Below, in pieces: positions 8,547-17,808 of a stretch of 43,581 nt of DNA. Origin of the DNA: Vibrio ichthyoenteri ATCC 700023 (lineage in GTDB: Bacteria > Pseudomonadota > Gammaproteobacteria > Enterobacterales > Vibrionaceae); NCBI RefSeq assembly GCF_000222605.1, contig NZ_AFWF01000200.1, forward strand, positions 1-43,581, written 5' to 3'. The notes below the pieces were generated by a model. That model ran no database searches. It had not been told where the DNA came from and saw nothing but the letters and a program-made list of their open reading frames with translations. The position numbers were made by a program, and so were the translations under genes. The number at the start of each line of letters is the position of its first letter. Position 1 is the stretch's first letter.

Positions 8547-9494
8547 ATGGATATAAAATTGCTGCCTTTATCAGTGAAGCCGCTTTCAATCCTGCTTTGT
8601 TCTGCTGCACTAGGGATGACGTTCTTTAGTTCAACCAGTTATAGTCAGCAATTTTTATGCGATGCAACGCAAAGCTCCGCGAAAGAGCTGCCATTGCTCG
8701 ATCAAGCTTGCCCTATCGGCAATGGATTGTGGGGTAAACAACAACCTAAAGGCAGTGAGTCAACTTTTTGGATTCAGTGTGGTGTGTTGTCCAAACCACT
8801 GAGTGTGGATGAAGCGAAGGTGATTTATCAAAAGATCAGCACCGATGTTTGGGGAAAAATCGAAGGCCGTAATGCGCGTTGTTTAATTGGCCCGTACAAT
8901 GATTTTGCTCAAGCCAGCAAAGAGCTAAAAGCGGTAAAAACACTCAAACCTTATCAACAGGCCTTTATTCGTGAAGTGGTGAAGGGCGCCGCCGCGACCC
9001 CGAAAGGTGTAAAGCCTATCGTTACTCAATCCACGGTAATTCAGCCTAATACAGAGAAGAAAGTCGCAGAGAAAAAGCAATCGACCACAGTGATCCCTGC
9101 AGCAAAACCTATCGCTAAGCCAAAACCTGCTGCCGCCGTTATTATGCCAAAGCCGACTGAGACCAAAGTCACTATTCGCCGTGAAGCGGTGATCAATGGT
9201 ACCCAATATAAAGTGCCATATATGATTTTTAGTGATGAGCAGTTTTACATGGAGTATGAAATGCCATGGAACCGTTTGAACTTTGAAGGTGCGGCAAAAT
9301 TGTGCCAGCAGATCGGAATGCAATTACCTAATGCCGAGCAATGGCAAACCTTGCTAGAGGCGAAATTGATGGTGGGTGAGCAATGGCCAATCCACTTGCC
9401 TTACTGGGGCACAGAGCGCACTGGCTTGTTTACCAACGGTAAAACCAACCATATAAAAGGCTCATCACTACTGAACGTGATGTGTGTGAAGTGA
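8547..9494 (+). CDS. Exported SPOR-like protein with a lectin-fold-like C-terminus
   Basis: I do not recognise a named gene. The 315-residue protein has a long N-terminal export signal (about residues 1-33, ending SYSQ). Residues 70-145 resemble a SPOR peptidoglycan-binding domain (FWIQCGVLSKPLSVDEAKV..., then CLIGPYNDFAQASKELK and FIREV). A Lys/Pro/Ala-rich linker of about 50 residues follows. The C-terminal domain (about 210-315) has MILSDEQ-like and NRLNFEGAAKLCQQIGMQLPNAEQW segments, reminiscent of formylglycine-generating-enzyme or C-type-lectin folds. The ATG at 8547 has only a distant AAGG upstream, so the start is moderately sure. It probably acts at the cell wall or division site by analogy with SPOR proteins; this is inference. 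It stands alone between two terminator-bounded units. Confidence 0.75.
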   Translation: MDIKLLPLSVKPLSILLCSAALGMTFFSSTSYSQQFLCDATQSSAKELPLLDQACPIGNGLWGKQQPKGSESTFWIQCGVLSKPLSVDEAKVIYQKISTDVWGKIEGRNARCLIGPYNDFAQASKELKAVKTLKPYQQAFIREVVKGAAATPKGVKPIVTQSTVIQPNTEKKVAEKKQSTTVIPAAKPIAKPKPAAAVIMPKPTETKVTIRREAVINGTQYKVPYMIFSDEQFYMEYEMPWNRLNFEGAAKLCQQIGMQLPNAEQWQTLLEAKLMVGEQWPIHLPYWGTERTGLFTNGKTNHIKGSSLLNVMCVK

Positions 9495-9827
9495 TTAAAT
9501 ATAGGTAGTCATACCATGCGATAGCTATCTTCGTGTGGTATGACAAGTGTTCCCCCTCCATCTTCATACGATATTTACACACAGTTAATTTCAATTATAT
9601 CAATAAGTTTGATTAATACGATTCAAAGATTTTTTTATAGAAAAAATCAGCTTATGAGCTCGCTCACATATCTTGCATTTTTTTGGTAAAATTGGTTTAT
9701 TTTCAATCTATTACGTATTCTTTTTGCTTGTAGGATTTTTCTGACGCAAATAAACTCGCGTGCGAGCGTGTTGGCATTTTGGAACAAGTGTCACACTTTT
9801 GTGAGCATATATAGTTAGAAAATAATA
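9495..9827. other. Intergenic region upstream of the lipoprotein gene
   Basis: No gene is seen in these 333 bases. They hold a strong hairpin (9506-9542, listed separately), a small palindrome CTCGC-GT-GCGAG at 9755-9766 and an inverted repeat TCACA-N4-TGTGA at 9791-9804, about 24 bases before the next start. The last one has CRP-like arms in the reverse order, so it is not a CRP site, but it could bind another dimeric regulator. The region is otherwise AT-rich. Confidence 0.55.
9506..9542. other. Stem-loop after the SPOR-like gene
   Basis: Bases 9506-9519 pair with 9529-9542 in a 14-base-pair stem that includes two G-T pairs, leaving a nine-base loop. The outer nine pairs are perfect (GTCATACCA/TGGTATGAC). 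No T run follows, so it is not a typical intrinsic terminator. It may stabilise the 3' end of the upstream mRNA. Confidence 0.55.
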
Positions 9828-11606
9828 ATGAAATTGAAAGCAACACTTTTAGCAACGTCAGTTGCATTGGCTCTAGTTGGTTGTGGTAGCGATAGCAGCA
9901 GTGATAACAATGGAAATAACGGCGGTAGCACTGAGTTGGCGAAAAAGGCCGTCATTGCAGTGCCGACAGAAGGAAAATTTATCGATGCTAAAGTTGAGGG
10001 CTTGTACTTTGTAAAAGGTGCACTAGAGAACGTTGGTGAATTTACTAATACAGACGGTTCCTTTTCGATTGATCAAAATAATCCTAATGTTACTTTTATT
10101 TTAGGTAATGGTAATGGTGGCTTAGTTCTAGGTAGTTCTTCTGGCCGCGAAGTTATTACTCCCTATGAAGCGGTAGGTACACAAGACCGCGCAGTTAACT
10201 TGGCTCGTTTACTGTTAACGATTAATACTAATTCTGATGATTCTGCGATTATTATCCCTAGTGAAATTCAGATTGATGATGGAACTCTTGGCGTATTACT
10301 CGAAAAAATCCAATTAGATGATTTAGATAGCGAAAAAGGTAAAGCTGCAGTCGATGCTTTCTTGGCTGCATTACCTAGCGATAAAACATTGGTGACTGCT
10401 GAGGTTGCTCTTACTCACTTTGATAGCGCAGGCTCTCTAGCAACGCTAACTAATCGTGGTTCTGATGTTAATCTGACTCACTGGGCAAGAGGTTCCAACT
10501 GGACGTTTGTTGAGCGTTCTGCTGTTCAGCGCATTAGACAAAGCGAAGGCGGAAATTATGAATTGGTCATTCATGCCGATCGCACGCTAGGTGATGACGT
10601 ATTTAATAAAACAGCTGGGCTTTCTTCTTCAACATTCAAGCTTGAGCAAGATTCTTTTGTCGCTTTGAAAGGCTCAAATGATGGCAGTATCAGTAGTGGT
10701 TATGCTGCACAATATTTAAGTTGTGTGAAATCTGGTGGTGAGTTTGGATGGGATGATCCAGAAGCAGATAATAAAAATCCAACGTGTGATGGAAGTACGC
10801 ATATTGATGTTGATTTATCAGTTGAGCATATGAGTGATAGTCCAGTGTATGAATATTCCTTGACTGACCCAACGGCAGTCTCTCAAGTGGATGAAAAATA
10901 CAGCTGGGAAGGTGAGGGCGACGATAGTGTAGCTTCGATGGGTGGTGCATACGAATGTATGGCAGAAAAGAGCTGTACCGAACAGCAACTAACAAAGTAT
11001 GCAGTGATTAACCGTGAAGATGGCGACACTGATCTAAAAGAAATTATCTCTGGCTCTTATGATCCAATCACGGATGTATATGTTCAGGTTCGTAGTAAGC
11101 AATACCTTAATAATCATCCTGGACGTGTAGCGGAAGATATTAGCTTTATGTATCCGGTGGAGAAAGCGGGTGATGATCGTTATGTTGACTTCAAAGGCAC
11201 ATGGAAAGTTATTGAAACTCGCCCTGATTGTGACTTAATTGCGAAAGCGACATATGTCTTTACTGATACAAGTTTGAGTATGAGTGGGGAGGAACTTAAT
11301 GGTTTTGATGGCAGCTGTCGTTTGGAAGCCTTAGAGTCAACGGCATATACTTATCAACAATTGGCTGAAAAAGATTACTGGTGGTTTGCAACTAATGCGG
11401 CAGGTGCATCAAAAGCGACATTAGATCAGCTAAACACTACGATTCGTTGGAATGATCGCGATTCAGAGATTGAACCTGATTCATTCAAGATTAACCGCTT
11501 TAGTTATATTCCAGCAGGTCAAAACTGGGATCGCGGGGTTCTTACTCGCTATACGCTAAATGATGCTGGAGCGAAAACAGCAACCGTAACGATGCAAAAA
11601 ATCTAA
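9828..11606 (+). CDS. Large surface or outer-membrane lipoprotein of unknown function
   Basis: I do not recognise a function. The 592-residue protein begins with a lipoprotein signal ending in the lipobox LVGC (Cys19 lipidated). A Ser/Asp/Asn/Gly-rich tether follows; Gly, not Asp, at the position after Cys19 suggests outer-membrane sorting. The mature part is acidic. A first region (about 40-110) reads like a small beta-sandwich (GKFIDAKVEGLYF, NTDGSFSI), and the rest has repeated beta-type stretches and six further cysteines (in YLSC, PTCDG, YECM, KSCTE, PDCD, GSCR), likely three disulfides in the periplasm or outside. No clear ribosome site precedes the ATG, though the signal peptide fixes the start. 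It is a single-gene unit bounded by a terminator. Large lipoproteins of this look occur in Vibrio and are often misnamed. Confidence 0.85.
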   Translation: MKLKATLLATSVALALVGCGSDSSSDNNGNNGGSTELAKKAVIAVPTEGKFIDAKVEGLYFVKGALENVGEFTNTDGSFSIDQNNPNVTFILGNGNGGLVLGSSSGREVITPYEAVGTQDRAVNLARLLLTINTNSDDSAIIIPSEIQIDDGTLGVLLEKIQLDDLDSEKGKAAVDAFLAALPSDKTLVTAEVALTHFDSAGSLATLTNRGSDVNLTHWARGSNWTFVERSAVQRIRQSEGGNYELVIHADRTLGDDVFNKTAGLSSSTFKLEQDSFVALKGSNDGSISSGYAAQYLSCVKSGGEFGWDDPEADNKNPTCDGSTHIDVDLSVEHMSDSPVYEYSLTDPTAVSQVDEKYSWEGEGDDSVASMGGAYECMAEKSCTEQQLTKYAVINREDGDTDLKEIISGSYDPITDVYVQVRSKQYLNNHPGRVAEDISFMYPVEKAGDDRYVDFKGTWKVIETRPDCDLIAKATYVFTDTSLSMSGEELNGFDGSCRLEALESTAYTYQQLAEKDYWWFATNAAGASKATLDQLNTTIRWNDRDSEIEPDSFKINRFSYIPAGQNWDRGVLTRYTLNDAGAKTATVTMQKI

Positions 11607-11647
11607 TTTAATATAGAAGTCGTGCTTCTTAATTAAAGAAAAATATA

Positions 11648-11680
11648 AAAAGCCAGTAGCGTGATGCTACTGGCTTTTTA
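11648..11680. terminator. Bidirectional terminator between lipoprotein and chemoreceptor genes
   Basis: AAAAGCCAGTAGC (11648-11660) pairs with GCTACTGGCTTTT (11666-11678) around GTGAT. T runs follow on both strands, so it can end the + strand lipoprotein transcript and the - strand chemoreceptor transcript. Confidence 0.92.
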
Positions 11681-11721
11681 TTTGCTGAAGTGAAAGGATT
11701 TTTGGTGATTTTTAGCGAGTG

Positions 11722-13668
11722 CTAACCGATCCCCTTAAACCTTTCTACATCGGCGGTTAAGCCTTGCATTGAGTCAACAATCATAGTACTCGCTTGGCGG
11801 CTTTCATTGAGTAAGGTTTCACGCTGGTGGCCTTGCGCGACAATGTTTTCAATGTTGCTACTAATGTCATTGAGGCTATTGCTACTCTCTCGTGTTTCCT
11901 GCGCTATCTTGGCGTTCATATCAAATAGCTTACTCAGATCAGAGCGAAGCTCAGTTAATGATTCGGCTGCTTGCTGTTGCTCCGTCAGACTACTTTCACT
12001 GCTTTGTTGAATTGCTTCCATTTGCTGGGTCACATTGGTGGCCGCAGACATTAAGCTGTTGATGATTTCTTGGATCTCATTGGTTGAGTCATGGGTTCGT
12101 TGAGACAAGCTACGCACCTCATCAGCGACGACTGCAAAACCACGGCCATGCTCTCCTGCGCGAGCCGCTTCAATTGCGGCATTTAAGGCGAGTAAATTGG
12201 TTTGCTCTGAAATGCCACTAATCACTTCCAATACTTTTAGAATTCGATCGGTATGAGTATTGAGGTCGTTGAGGTCTTGCTGACTTCTTTCCATGTCCGT
12301 TTGCAGTTGTAGAGTGCTGTTGACGCTACTGTTCATCGTGTCTTCGGTGCGACCAAGCGATGTTTGGCCATTTTGAGAAACGGTTTTTATCTCATCACAG
12401 AAATGTGCCAAACCGTCGAGTGCGACGTTAATTTGTTGGGTAGTCGCGGCAATATTATCCAGTGACCCTTGCTGTTCTTCTGAAGCAAGGTTGACTTGAT
12501 CAGAATTGGATTTCAGGATTTGCGCTGCATTAACAGAGCTTTCGGTGGTTTGCCTAACCTGCTGCATTGCGCATTTTAAGCTGTCTATAAACTGGTTAAA
12601 TTGTTGGGCTACCTCGCCAATTTCTGCATTGTCATTGACCTTAATATGGCGGGCTAAATCAAGCTGCGAGGCTGTGTTTTTGATTCCATCGGTTAATTGA
12701 TGCAGTGGTTGAATGAGTGCGCGAACTAGCCAGAACATCACAATCAGCGCGATAGCGGCAACACTGACAGAGATCGCTAGCGTTTTCCATGCCATAGCTA
12801 TCATGGGTGCCATTAGCTCAGATGTTGGTAGTTCGAGTACCATAAAGCGCTGAATCGTCGGAACCCATTGCGTTGCAATGAAATATTCTTTGCCATTTAA
12901 TTGGCGAGTCTCTAACTGAAATTCTCGGCTCTTATCAAGTAAGCCGGTAAAAGCCATTTGGCTGTTGTCGTTGTTAATCACGCTGTTCGTTGGAGCAACA
13001 TTGATGTTGCCAAATTCATCAACCAATAGTGCGTGTCCATGTTGCCCTATGGATTGACTTTCAATGATTTCTACCATGCTGTTGACATTGACACCAAGGC
13101 CCGCAACCACCAATGGTTCATTCGAGTTGGGTTTGTTCTGCTGGCTACGATAGTTAATAAATAAAAACTTATTGCCGTTCACCACATCGAGGTTGAGATC
13201 GTATTCTTTATTGGTGGCCACGAAGGCATCGTAGAAATTACCGTTAGCATAATCTTTTAATAATTGGCGCTTGAATTGGCCGCCCGCCTCACTGAAGTAC
13301 TCTTGGCCGTATTCACTTTGAGCACTTAAAAATAGTATATCGGCATCGGAAACGGCTTTGATGTGATTGAAGCTATTGGTGATCACTGAGTCATCAGCGA
13401 CCAGATAAGGCGAATATAACCATTGGGAGACTTCGAGTGATTCTGTTAGTACGCGAGCGTAGTTAATGGAAGGTAAAAATGAGTTAGTGATTTTGTCTCC
13501 CAAGCTATCTAGCTGTTGCGGAATCACTTGCTCGAGCAAGATTTGTTTTTGTTGGTTATAGTCATGATTTGCTAAATAAGTGGCGACACTGGAAACGCTT
13601 AAAAGTGTTAAGAGTGAAAAGCTGACGAAGATACGTGTCCGTATTGATAGGTGGCTCCAGTTGCGCAT
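11722..13668 (-). CDS. Methyl-accepting chemotaxis protein
   Basis: This is an inner-membrane chemoreceptor that senses a periplasmic ligand and controls the CheA kinase. The 648-residue protein has a first membrane segment (about residues 10-32), a periplasmic domain of some 250 residues whose length suggests a dCache-type sensor, a second membrane segment ([21 protein letters not shown]), a HAMP domain and a long cytoplasmic coiled coil. The highly conserved tip reads [34 protein letters not shown]. It ends VERFKGIG, without a CheR/CheB-tethering pentapeptide. ATG 13668 was taken because AGGA lies eight bases upstream; a TTG five codons earlier overlaps that site. The ligand is unknown, and neighbours give no hint. 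Confidence 0.93.
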   Translation of the reverse strand: MRNWSHLSIRTRIFVSFSLLTLLSVSSVATYLANHDYNQQKQILLEQVIPQQLDSLGDKITNSFLPSINYARVLTESLEVSQWLYSPYLVADDSVITNSFNHIKAVSDADILFLSAQSEYGQEYFSEAGGQFKRQLLKDYANGNFYDAFVATNKEYDLNLDVVNGNKFLFINYRSQQNKPNSNEPLVVAGLGVNVNSMVEIIESQSIGQHGHALLVDEFGNINVAPTNSVINNDNSQMAFTGLLDKSREFQLETRQLNGKEYFIATQWVPTIQRFMVLELPTSELMAPMIAMAWKTLAISVSVAAIALIVMFWLVRALIQPLHQLTDGIKNTASQLDLARHIKVNDNAEIGEVAQQFNQFIDSLKCAMQQVRQTTESSVNAAQILKSNSDQVNLASEEQQGSLDNIAATTQQINVALDGLAHFCDEIKTVSQNGQTSLGRTEDTMNSSVNSTLQLQTDMERSQQDLNDLNTHTDRILKVLEVISGISEQTNLLALNAAIEAARAGEHGRGFAVVADEVRSLSQRTHDSTNEIQEIINSLMSAATNVTQQMEAIQQSSESSLTEQQQAAESLTELRSDLSKLFDMNAKIAQETRESSNSLNDISSNIENIVAQGHQRETLLNESRQASTMIVDSMQGLTADVERFKGIG

Positions 13669-13981
13669 ATAGTTTTTCCTCAAAATCCATTACGTCATTG
13701 TTTATTAAAGGCATATGTAAACAGATGCATGCAATAGTTTAAGAACGAAATGGTAAAGGGAATATGACAAGTGAAAACTTTAGTAGGGATAATTGAATCA
13801 TCTCGCACTAAAGTGCTATTGGTGGATCTTGTTTCATATACAGAATGTCGGTTTGGTAAGTATTTGTTTTTATTTAGCAAGGTAGTGTGGCATTCAATTG
13901 GTACAAAAAAAGCCACTAGGGGGTAGTGGCTTGATATAGATATGTTCTAATTCTTTAAGATGATTAAGCTGTTACTAATAA
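13669..13981. other. Intergenic region between chemoreceptor and ridA genes
   Basis: These 313 bases hold the ridA operon terminator (13904-13932) and, nearer the chemoreceptor, its promoter region on the - strand. I could not identify clear -35/-10 boxes or a flagellar sigma-28 box. An open frame at 13695-13916 on the - strand runs through the terminator and has no family features, so I do not call it a gene. Confidence 0.5.
13904..13932 (-). terminator. Intrinsic terminator of the transporter-metC-ridA operon
   Basis: On the - strand AAGCCACTA pairs with TAGTGGCTT (arms at 13924-13932 and 13910-13918) around five C, followed by a T run (A run on the + strand at 13905-13910). It lies about 50 bases after the ridA stop. 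Confidence 0.92.
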
Positions 13982-14359
13982 TTATGACAGTTCAGCAATC
14001 AGTTCGATTTCAACCAGAGCATCTAATGGCAGACGAGCGACTTCTACACATGAACGTGCAGGTTTGTGCTCACCAAAGAACTCGGCATAAGCAGCATTAA
14101 ACTCGGCAAAGTTATTCATGTCAGAAAGGAACACTGTTGTTTTCACAACATGATTTTTTTCACTACCCGCTTCTGCTAGCACAGCACTAATGTTGCGGAA
14201 GATCTGTTGAGCTTGGCCTGTTACGTCATCTGCAGCGAACTTCATCGTTGCAGGATCGAGAGGTAGTTGACCTGAAAGGTAAAGCATACCGTTCGATTTG
14301 ATCGCTTGAGAGAATGGGCCAACTGCCGCTGGGGCTTGGTCTGAAAATACTACTTGCAT
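13982..14359 (-). CDS. ridA: RidA family enamine/imine deaminase
   Basis: RidA hydrolyses reactive enamines and imines such as 2-aminoacrylate to keto acids and ammonia, protecting PLP enzymes from damage. The 125-residue protein has the family length and its signature RSCVEVARLPLDALVEIE near the C-terminus, including the Arg that binds the substrate carboxylate and the Glu of the active site. GGAG lies a few bases before the ATG. It is the last gene of the transporter-metC-ridA operon, 46 bases after metC. The position fits its chemistry, because MetC beta-elimination gives 2-aminoacrylate. It could be a second RidA paralog in the cell; the symbol reflects family and key residues. Confidence 0.9.
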   Translation of the reverse strand: MQVVFSDQAPAAVGPFSQAIKSNGMLYLSGQLPLDPATMKFAADDVTGQAQQIFRNISAVLAEAGSEKNHVVKTTVFLSDMNNFAEFNAAYAEFFGEHKPARSCVEVARLPLDALVEIELIAELS

Positions 14360-14405
14360 GGAAACTCCGAAAAAGCACCATCGTGAGATGGTGCCAAAGT
14401 GATAA

Positions 14406-15593
14406 TTAGTAAACGCGCTTAAAGCCGTTTTCTAGGTCTTCGATTAGGTCTGATACGTTTTCTAGACCAATGTGAATACGCACTAATGTGCCTTCGAAAT
14501 CGACAGGGTTAGCTGGGCGAATTGCGTTTAGCTCTTCAGGTTGGTTCGCTAGAATCAAAGACTCGTAACCACCCCATGAGTACGCCATCGAGAAGTGCTC
14601 AAAGTTATCTAGATACGCTTCTAGCTCTTCTTGGTTTAATTTTTTATTCAGTACGAAGCTGAATAGGCCGTTACAACCTTTGAAGTCACGAACGTAGAAT
14701 TCATGGCCTTTACAGCTTGGCAGTGCAGGGTGGTTAACCACGGCAACTTCTGGACGTTCTGCTAGCCATTGCGCGACTTCGATGCTGGCTTTTTCATGTT
14801 GTGCTAGGCGAATACCCATGGTGCGTAAGCCGCGTAGTGCCACATAAGCGGTATCAGCATCAACCATTTGACCCATTAGGTATGAACGCTCACGTAGGCG
14901 ATCCCAGCAACGTTCGTTACTCACAGCGGTGCCCAACATCGCATCGGAGTGACCCACGATGTACTTGGTGCCTGCTTGAATAGAGATGTCGATACCGTAC
15001 TCAAGTGCAGGGAATAGGATACCCGCAGCCCATGTGTTGTCGATCATGATGATGATATCTTCTGAAATCGCACGAACGGCTTTTACGATACCCGGGATAT
15101 CTTGTACTTCCATGGTGACAGAGCTTGGTGACTCGAGGAACAATACTTTTGTATTTGGTTTTACTAGCTCAGCGATTTCAGCACCGATAGTTGGATCGTA
15201 GTAAGTGGTTTCTACACCCATGCCTTTCAGTACTATGTTACAGAAATCTTGAGTTGGCTCGTAAGCCGCACCAGTCATGATAACGTGGTCGCCAGACTCA
15301 ACGAATGCCAAAATAGCGTTTGAAACGGCTGCAGCACCACAAGGGTATAGGTAACAGCCAGCACCTCCTTCCAATTCACACATTGCATCTTGTAGAGCAA
15401 AGTGAGTCAGAGTGCCACGACGACCGTAGAACAATTCGCCTTTTGCGCGGTTAGCAGTAGCGTGTTTTTTCTGTTGAACACTTTCAAATACTAATGAAGA
15501 TGCACGTTGGATCACTGGGTTCACAGAGCCTTGTAGGAAACGTGATTTACGGCCAGCGTTAACTAATTTTGTTTCGATATTTTTGCTTGTCAT
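14406..15593 (-). CDS. metC: Cystathionine beta-lyase (PLP-dependent)
   Basis: MetC cleaves cystathionine to homocysteine, pyruvate and ammonia, and also acts as a cysteine desulfhydrase. The protein has 395 residues, the same as E. coli MetC, and the active-site residues fall at the same numbers: Tyr56 and Arg58 in YGRRG, Tyr111 in YEPTQ, Asp185 in IDNTWAAG and the PLP lysine Lys210 in [11 protein letters not shown]. Here metC is not in a methionine locus but sits between an uptake transporter (11 bases upstream) and ridA. It is also controlled from a region shared with a YheO-type regulator. This suggests a catabolic role on an imported sulfur amino acid; that part is inference. The ribosome site is weak. 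Confidence 0.93.
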   Translation of the reverse strand: MTSKNIETKLVNAGRKSRFLQGSVNPVIQRASSLVFESVQQKKHATANRAKGELFYGRRGTLTHFALQDAMCELEGGAGCYLYPCGAAAVSNAILAFVESGDHVIMTGAAYEPTQDFCNIVLKGMGVETTYYDPTIGAEIAELVKPNTKVLFLESPSSVTMEVQDIPGIVKAVRAISEDIIIMIDNTWAAGILFPALEYGIDISIQAGTKYIVGHSDAMLGTAVSNERCWDRLRERSYLMGQMVDADTAYVALRGLRTMGIRLAQHEKASIEVAQWLAERPEVAVVNHPALPSCKGHEFYVRDFKGCNGLFSFVLNKKLNQEELEAYLDNFEHFSMAYSWGGYESLILANQPEELNAIRPANPVDFEGTLVRIHIGLENVSDLIEDLENGFKRVY

Positions 15594-15604
15594 TTTTCTG
15601 TGTC

Positions 15605-16840
15605 CTATGCCAGTTGTTCAACAGGTTGAGATTGTTCTTGTGGTTGTGTTTCTTTACCCATGAAGCGTTCTACGATTTGTGTTGCGTTTAAGTCATGAAC
15701 GACGTTTAGAACCGTTGCTGGAGCGTCACATACCGTACCGATTACAACCAATACTGGGATGGCTTCAAGTGGCAGACCCAATGTGGTTACGATGAAGATT
15801 TCACCTAGGAAAGCGCCACCCGGTACACCGCCGATGATAATGGCAGATAGCACTGCGATAACCATGGTCATAGCAAATACATCAAAAGTGAATGGTAGGC
15901 CTAATACTGCGTAGATGAAGACCACTTTGATTGCTGCAGTGATTGCTACGCCAGATTTGTTTAGGTTTACGAACAGTGGGATACAGATATCGTAGATATC
16001 TTTGCGGATGCCCATGTTTTCAGCGGTTTTGATCGTTACTGGCAGCGTGCCTAGCGATGAACAAGTACCTAGTGCAGTAATTGAAGGTGCAGCCGCGTAT
16101 TTCCAGAACTGTTTCACGCCATTTACGCCACCACCGATGTATGAGTAAACGCATGCACCAACGATGTAGTAAACCGCCATATAGCCACAAAGTAGACCAA
16201 TAACGGTTGCAAGAGGTGCAAGGATTGAGCTGTCTTGTGAAGCCATAGTCGCCGCGAAGAATGCGCCTAGACCCACTGGAGCAAGCTTCATGATTAGGCC
16301 AACGATGTTCATTACGATTGCATTTGCAGCATCGATAAGTTCAGCGATTTTCTTACCTTTCTCACCTGCTTGACTGGTTGCGATACCAGCAAGTACTGAC
16401 ATGATGATCAGTGCAAGGATGTTTGATTTAGATAGCAGGCCAACAAAGTCATTGGTCGTGAACATGCTAACGAAATCCATACCGCCGTTACCGCCAGTAA
16501 ACTCTTGGCTTAGGTCGATAGTGACACCTTGAGAGATATCAAACATCTGTGCGATGCCGACGATACCCAGTGCTGGGAAGAAGGCCATTGCAATAGAGAT
16601 AACCAATACAAGGCCAAGGATTTTGCCCAGTTTTTTCAGATCAGTCATGCTCGCAATTGAAGACATAACGCTGAGTGAAACCAGAGGAACGATCACCATG
16701 AAAAGAAGGTTAAGAAAAATTTGACCGATTGGTTTTACTTTTAGTGCCATTTCAGGTGCGGCGATACCAAAGATCGCGCCTATGATGAGTGCCAATAGCA
16801 AGACTATTGATGAGCGGTATGGCTCAAGCTTTTTCCACAT
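15605..16840 (-). CDS. Sodium/proton-dependent amino acid or dicarboxylate symporter (DAACS family)
   Basis: This is a secondary inner-membrane transporter of the glutamate/dicarboxylate/cystine family. The 411-residue protein opens with [25 protein letters not shown] and shows about eight hydrophobic segments, and the re-entrant-loop serine motif appears as [12 protein letters not shown]. The usual NMDGT cation-binding motif is replaced by NLNKSGVAI, so the substrate is probably not plain glutamate or C4-dicarboxylate. TcyP (cystine) belongs to this family, which fits the metC neighbour, but the substrate is not proven. It is the first gene of the operon; its start lies about 200 bases from the divergent regulator gene. 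Confidence 0.9.
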   Translation of the reverse strand: MWKKLEPYRSSIVLLLALIIGAIFGIAAPEMALKVKPIGQIFLNLLFMVIVPLVSLSVMSSIASMTDLKKLGKILGLVLVISIAMAFFPALGIVGIAQMFDISQGVTIDLSQEFTGGNGGMDFVSMFTTNDFVGLLSKSNILALIIMSVLAGIATSQAGEKGKKIAELIDAANAIVMNIVGLIMKLAPVGLGAFFAATMASQDSSILAPLATVIGLLCGYMAVYYIVGACVYSYIGGGVNGVKQFWKYAAAPSITALGTCSSLGTLPVTIKTAENMGIRKDIYDICIPLFVNLNKSGVAITAAIKVVFIYAVLGLPFTFDVFAMTMVIAVLSAIIIGGVPGGAFLGEIFIVTTLGLPLEAIPVLVVIGTVCDAPATVLNVVHDLNATQIVERFMGKETQPQEQSQPVEQLA

Positions 16841-17046
16841 AATGTTTCACTCTTATTGGTTGTTAAATTTTGATAAAAAATTATCTTCACATTTATTATG
16901 CGGCAGATTATGGCTAATAAATTATACAAAAAAACGTGATTGCGATCGATTAAGTGAATAATTAATAGAATTTATTATATTTTGTGTCGCCTTGGCTTTT
17001 GCGTGTGATAAATTATTATAAATAAAAAATACTAAGGAGATGTGGC
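16841..17046. promoter_or_regulatory. Divergent control region of transporter-metC-ridA and its regulator
   Basis: This AT-rich region of 206 bases separates divergent genes and should hold both promoters and the regulator's site. A similar motif occurs twice: AATAAATTATAC near 16917-16928 and GATAAATTATTA near 17007-17018. These copies could be the operator. For the + strand a TTGGCT near 16992 upstream of TTATAA-like bases is a possible promoter. AGGAGA at 17035-17040 is the ribosome site for the regulator. Boxes are tentative. Confidence 0.45.
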
Positions 17047-17676
17047 ATGAACTATTTGTCACTGTATGAACCAATCGTTGATATGTTGGCGGATTTTTTA
17101 GGACAAGATGTCGAGGTGGTTTTGCATGATTTGCGAGATTTAGAAGCTTCCATTTATAAGATCCGAAATGGCCATATCAGCGGAAGAGTGGTGGGTGATC
17201 CGATTACCAACTTGGTGGCAAAGTCGATTGCGACGGATAAGTCAGTAGACTATGAGTGCAACTATGTCGGTCTATCGAAAGACAATAAAAAACTGAAGTG
17301 TGCGACTTTTTATATTCGCAATGCGGAGAAAAAAATTGTTGGAGCGCTGTGCATTAACATGATGGTTGAGCAATTTGTTAATGCGAAGCGTTTTATAGAT
17401 TCTTTGCTTTCGGGTTTCCCTGACATGGCTGAAGAGAACCATGTTGATGAACACTTGGGAGTGAGTATTCCAGAGATGGTTGATATTCGTATCGAGAAAG
17501 TACTCGAAGCCTACCCAGTCGCTTTGGAAGATCTGTCGAAAGAGGACAAGATTACCATTGTGACAGATCTTAATAACGAAGGTATTTTCTTACTTAAAGG
17601 GACGGTGGGCAAAGTGGCTCATAGCCTCAATATCTCAGAGCCAACCGTTTACAAATATCTGCAGCAGTTAAAGTGA
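17047..17676 (+). CDS. YheO-type transcriptional regulator (PAS_6 plus HTH_22)
   Basis: This is a predicted DNA-binding regulator. The 209-residue protein has an N-terminal YheO-like PAS domain (about residues 5-120; LGQDVEVVLHDLRD and GRVVGDPITNLV are typical) and a C-terminal helix-turn-helix (about 150-209; VAHSLNISEPTVYKYLQQL). A clear AGGAGA site lies six bases before the ATG. Relatives such as DauR control amino-acid use and often sit next to a transporter and RidA genes. It is divergent from the transporter-metC-ridA operon, so it probably controls that operon in response to the imported amino acid or a product. Whether it activates or represses cannot be told from the sequence. Confidence 0.88.
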   Translation: MNYLSLYEPIVDMLADFLGQDVEVVLHDLRDLEASIYKIRNGHISGRVVGDPITNLVAKSIATDKSVDYECNYVGLSKDNKKLKCATFYIRNAEKKIVGALCINMMVEQFVNAKRFIDSLLSGFPDMAEENHVDEHLGVSIPEMVDIRIEKVLEAYPVALEDLSKEDKITIVTDLNNEGIFLLKGTVGKVAHSLNISEPTVYKYLQQLK

Positions 17677-17744
17677 TTTGTATAATAACAAGAGCTAAAA
17701 TCTGCGATATGTGAGACAACTTCGTCGAATATGCAAGAAAGAAC

Positions 17745-17779
17745 AAAAAGGGTCATCAACACGGTTGATGACCCTTTTT
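17745..17779. terminator. Bidirectional terminator between regulator gene and gor
   Basis: A perfect 16-base-pair stem (17745-17760 with 17764-17779) around a three-base loop has A/T runs at both ends, so it can stop the + strand regulator transcript and the - strand gor transcript. Confidence 0.93.
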
Positions 17780-17808
17780 GTTTATGCATTGATGTTAATC
17801 AAAGCGCA

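Noticed and set aside
9791-9804. CRP-like half sites before the lipoprotein gene
   Set aside because: The arms are in reversed order (TCACA then TGTGA) with a four-base gap, so they do not fit a CRP dimer.
13695-13916. Open frame of 73 codons on the - strand
   Set aside because: It runs through the ridA terminator and has no ribosome site or family features.
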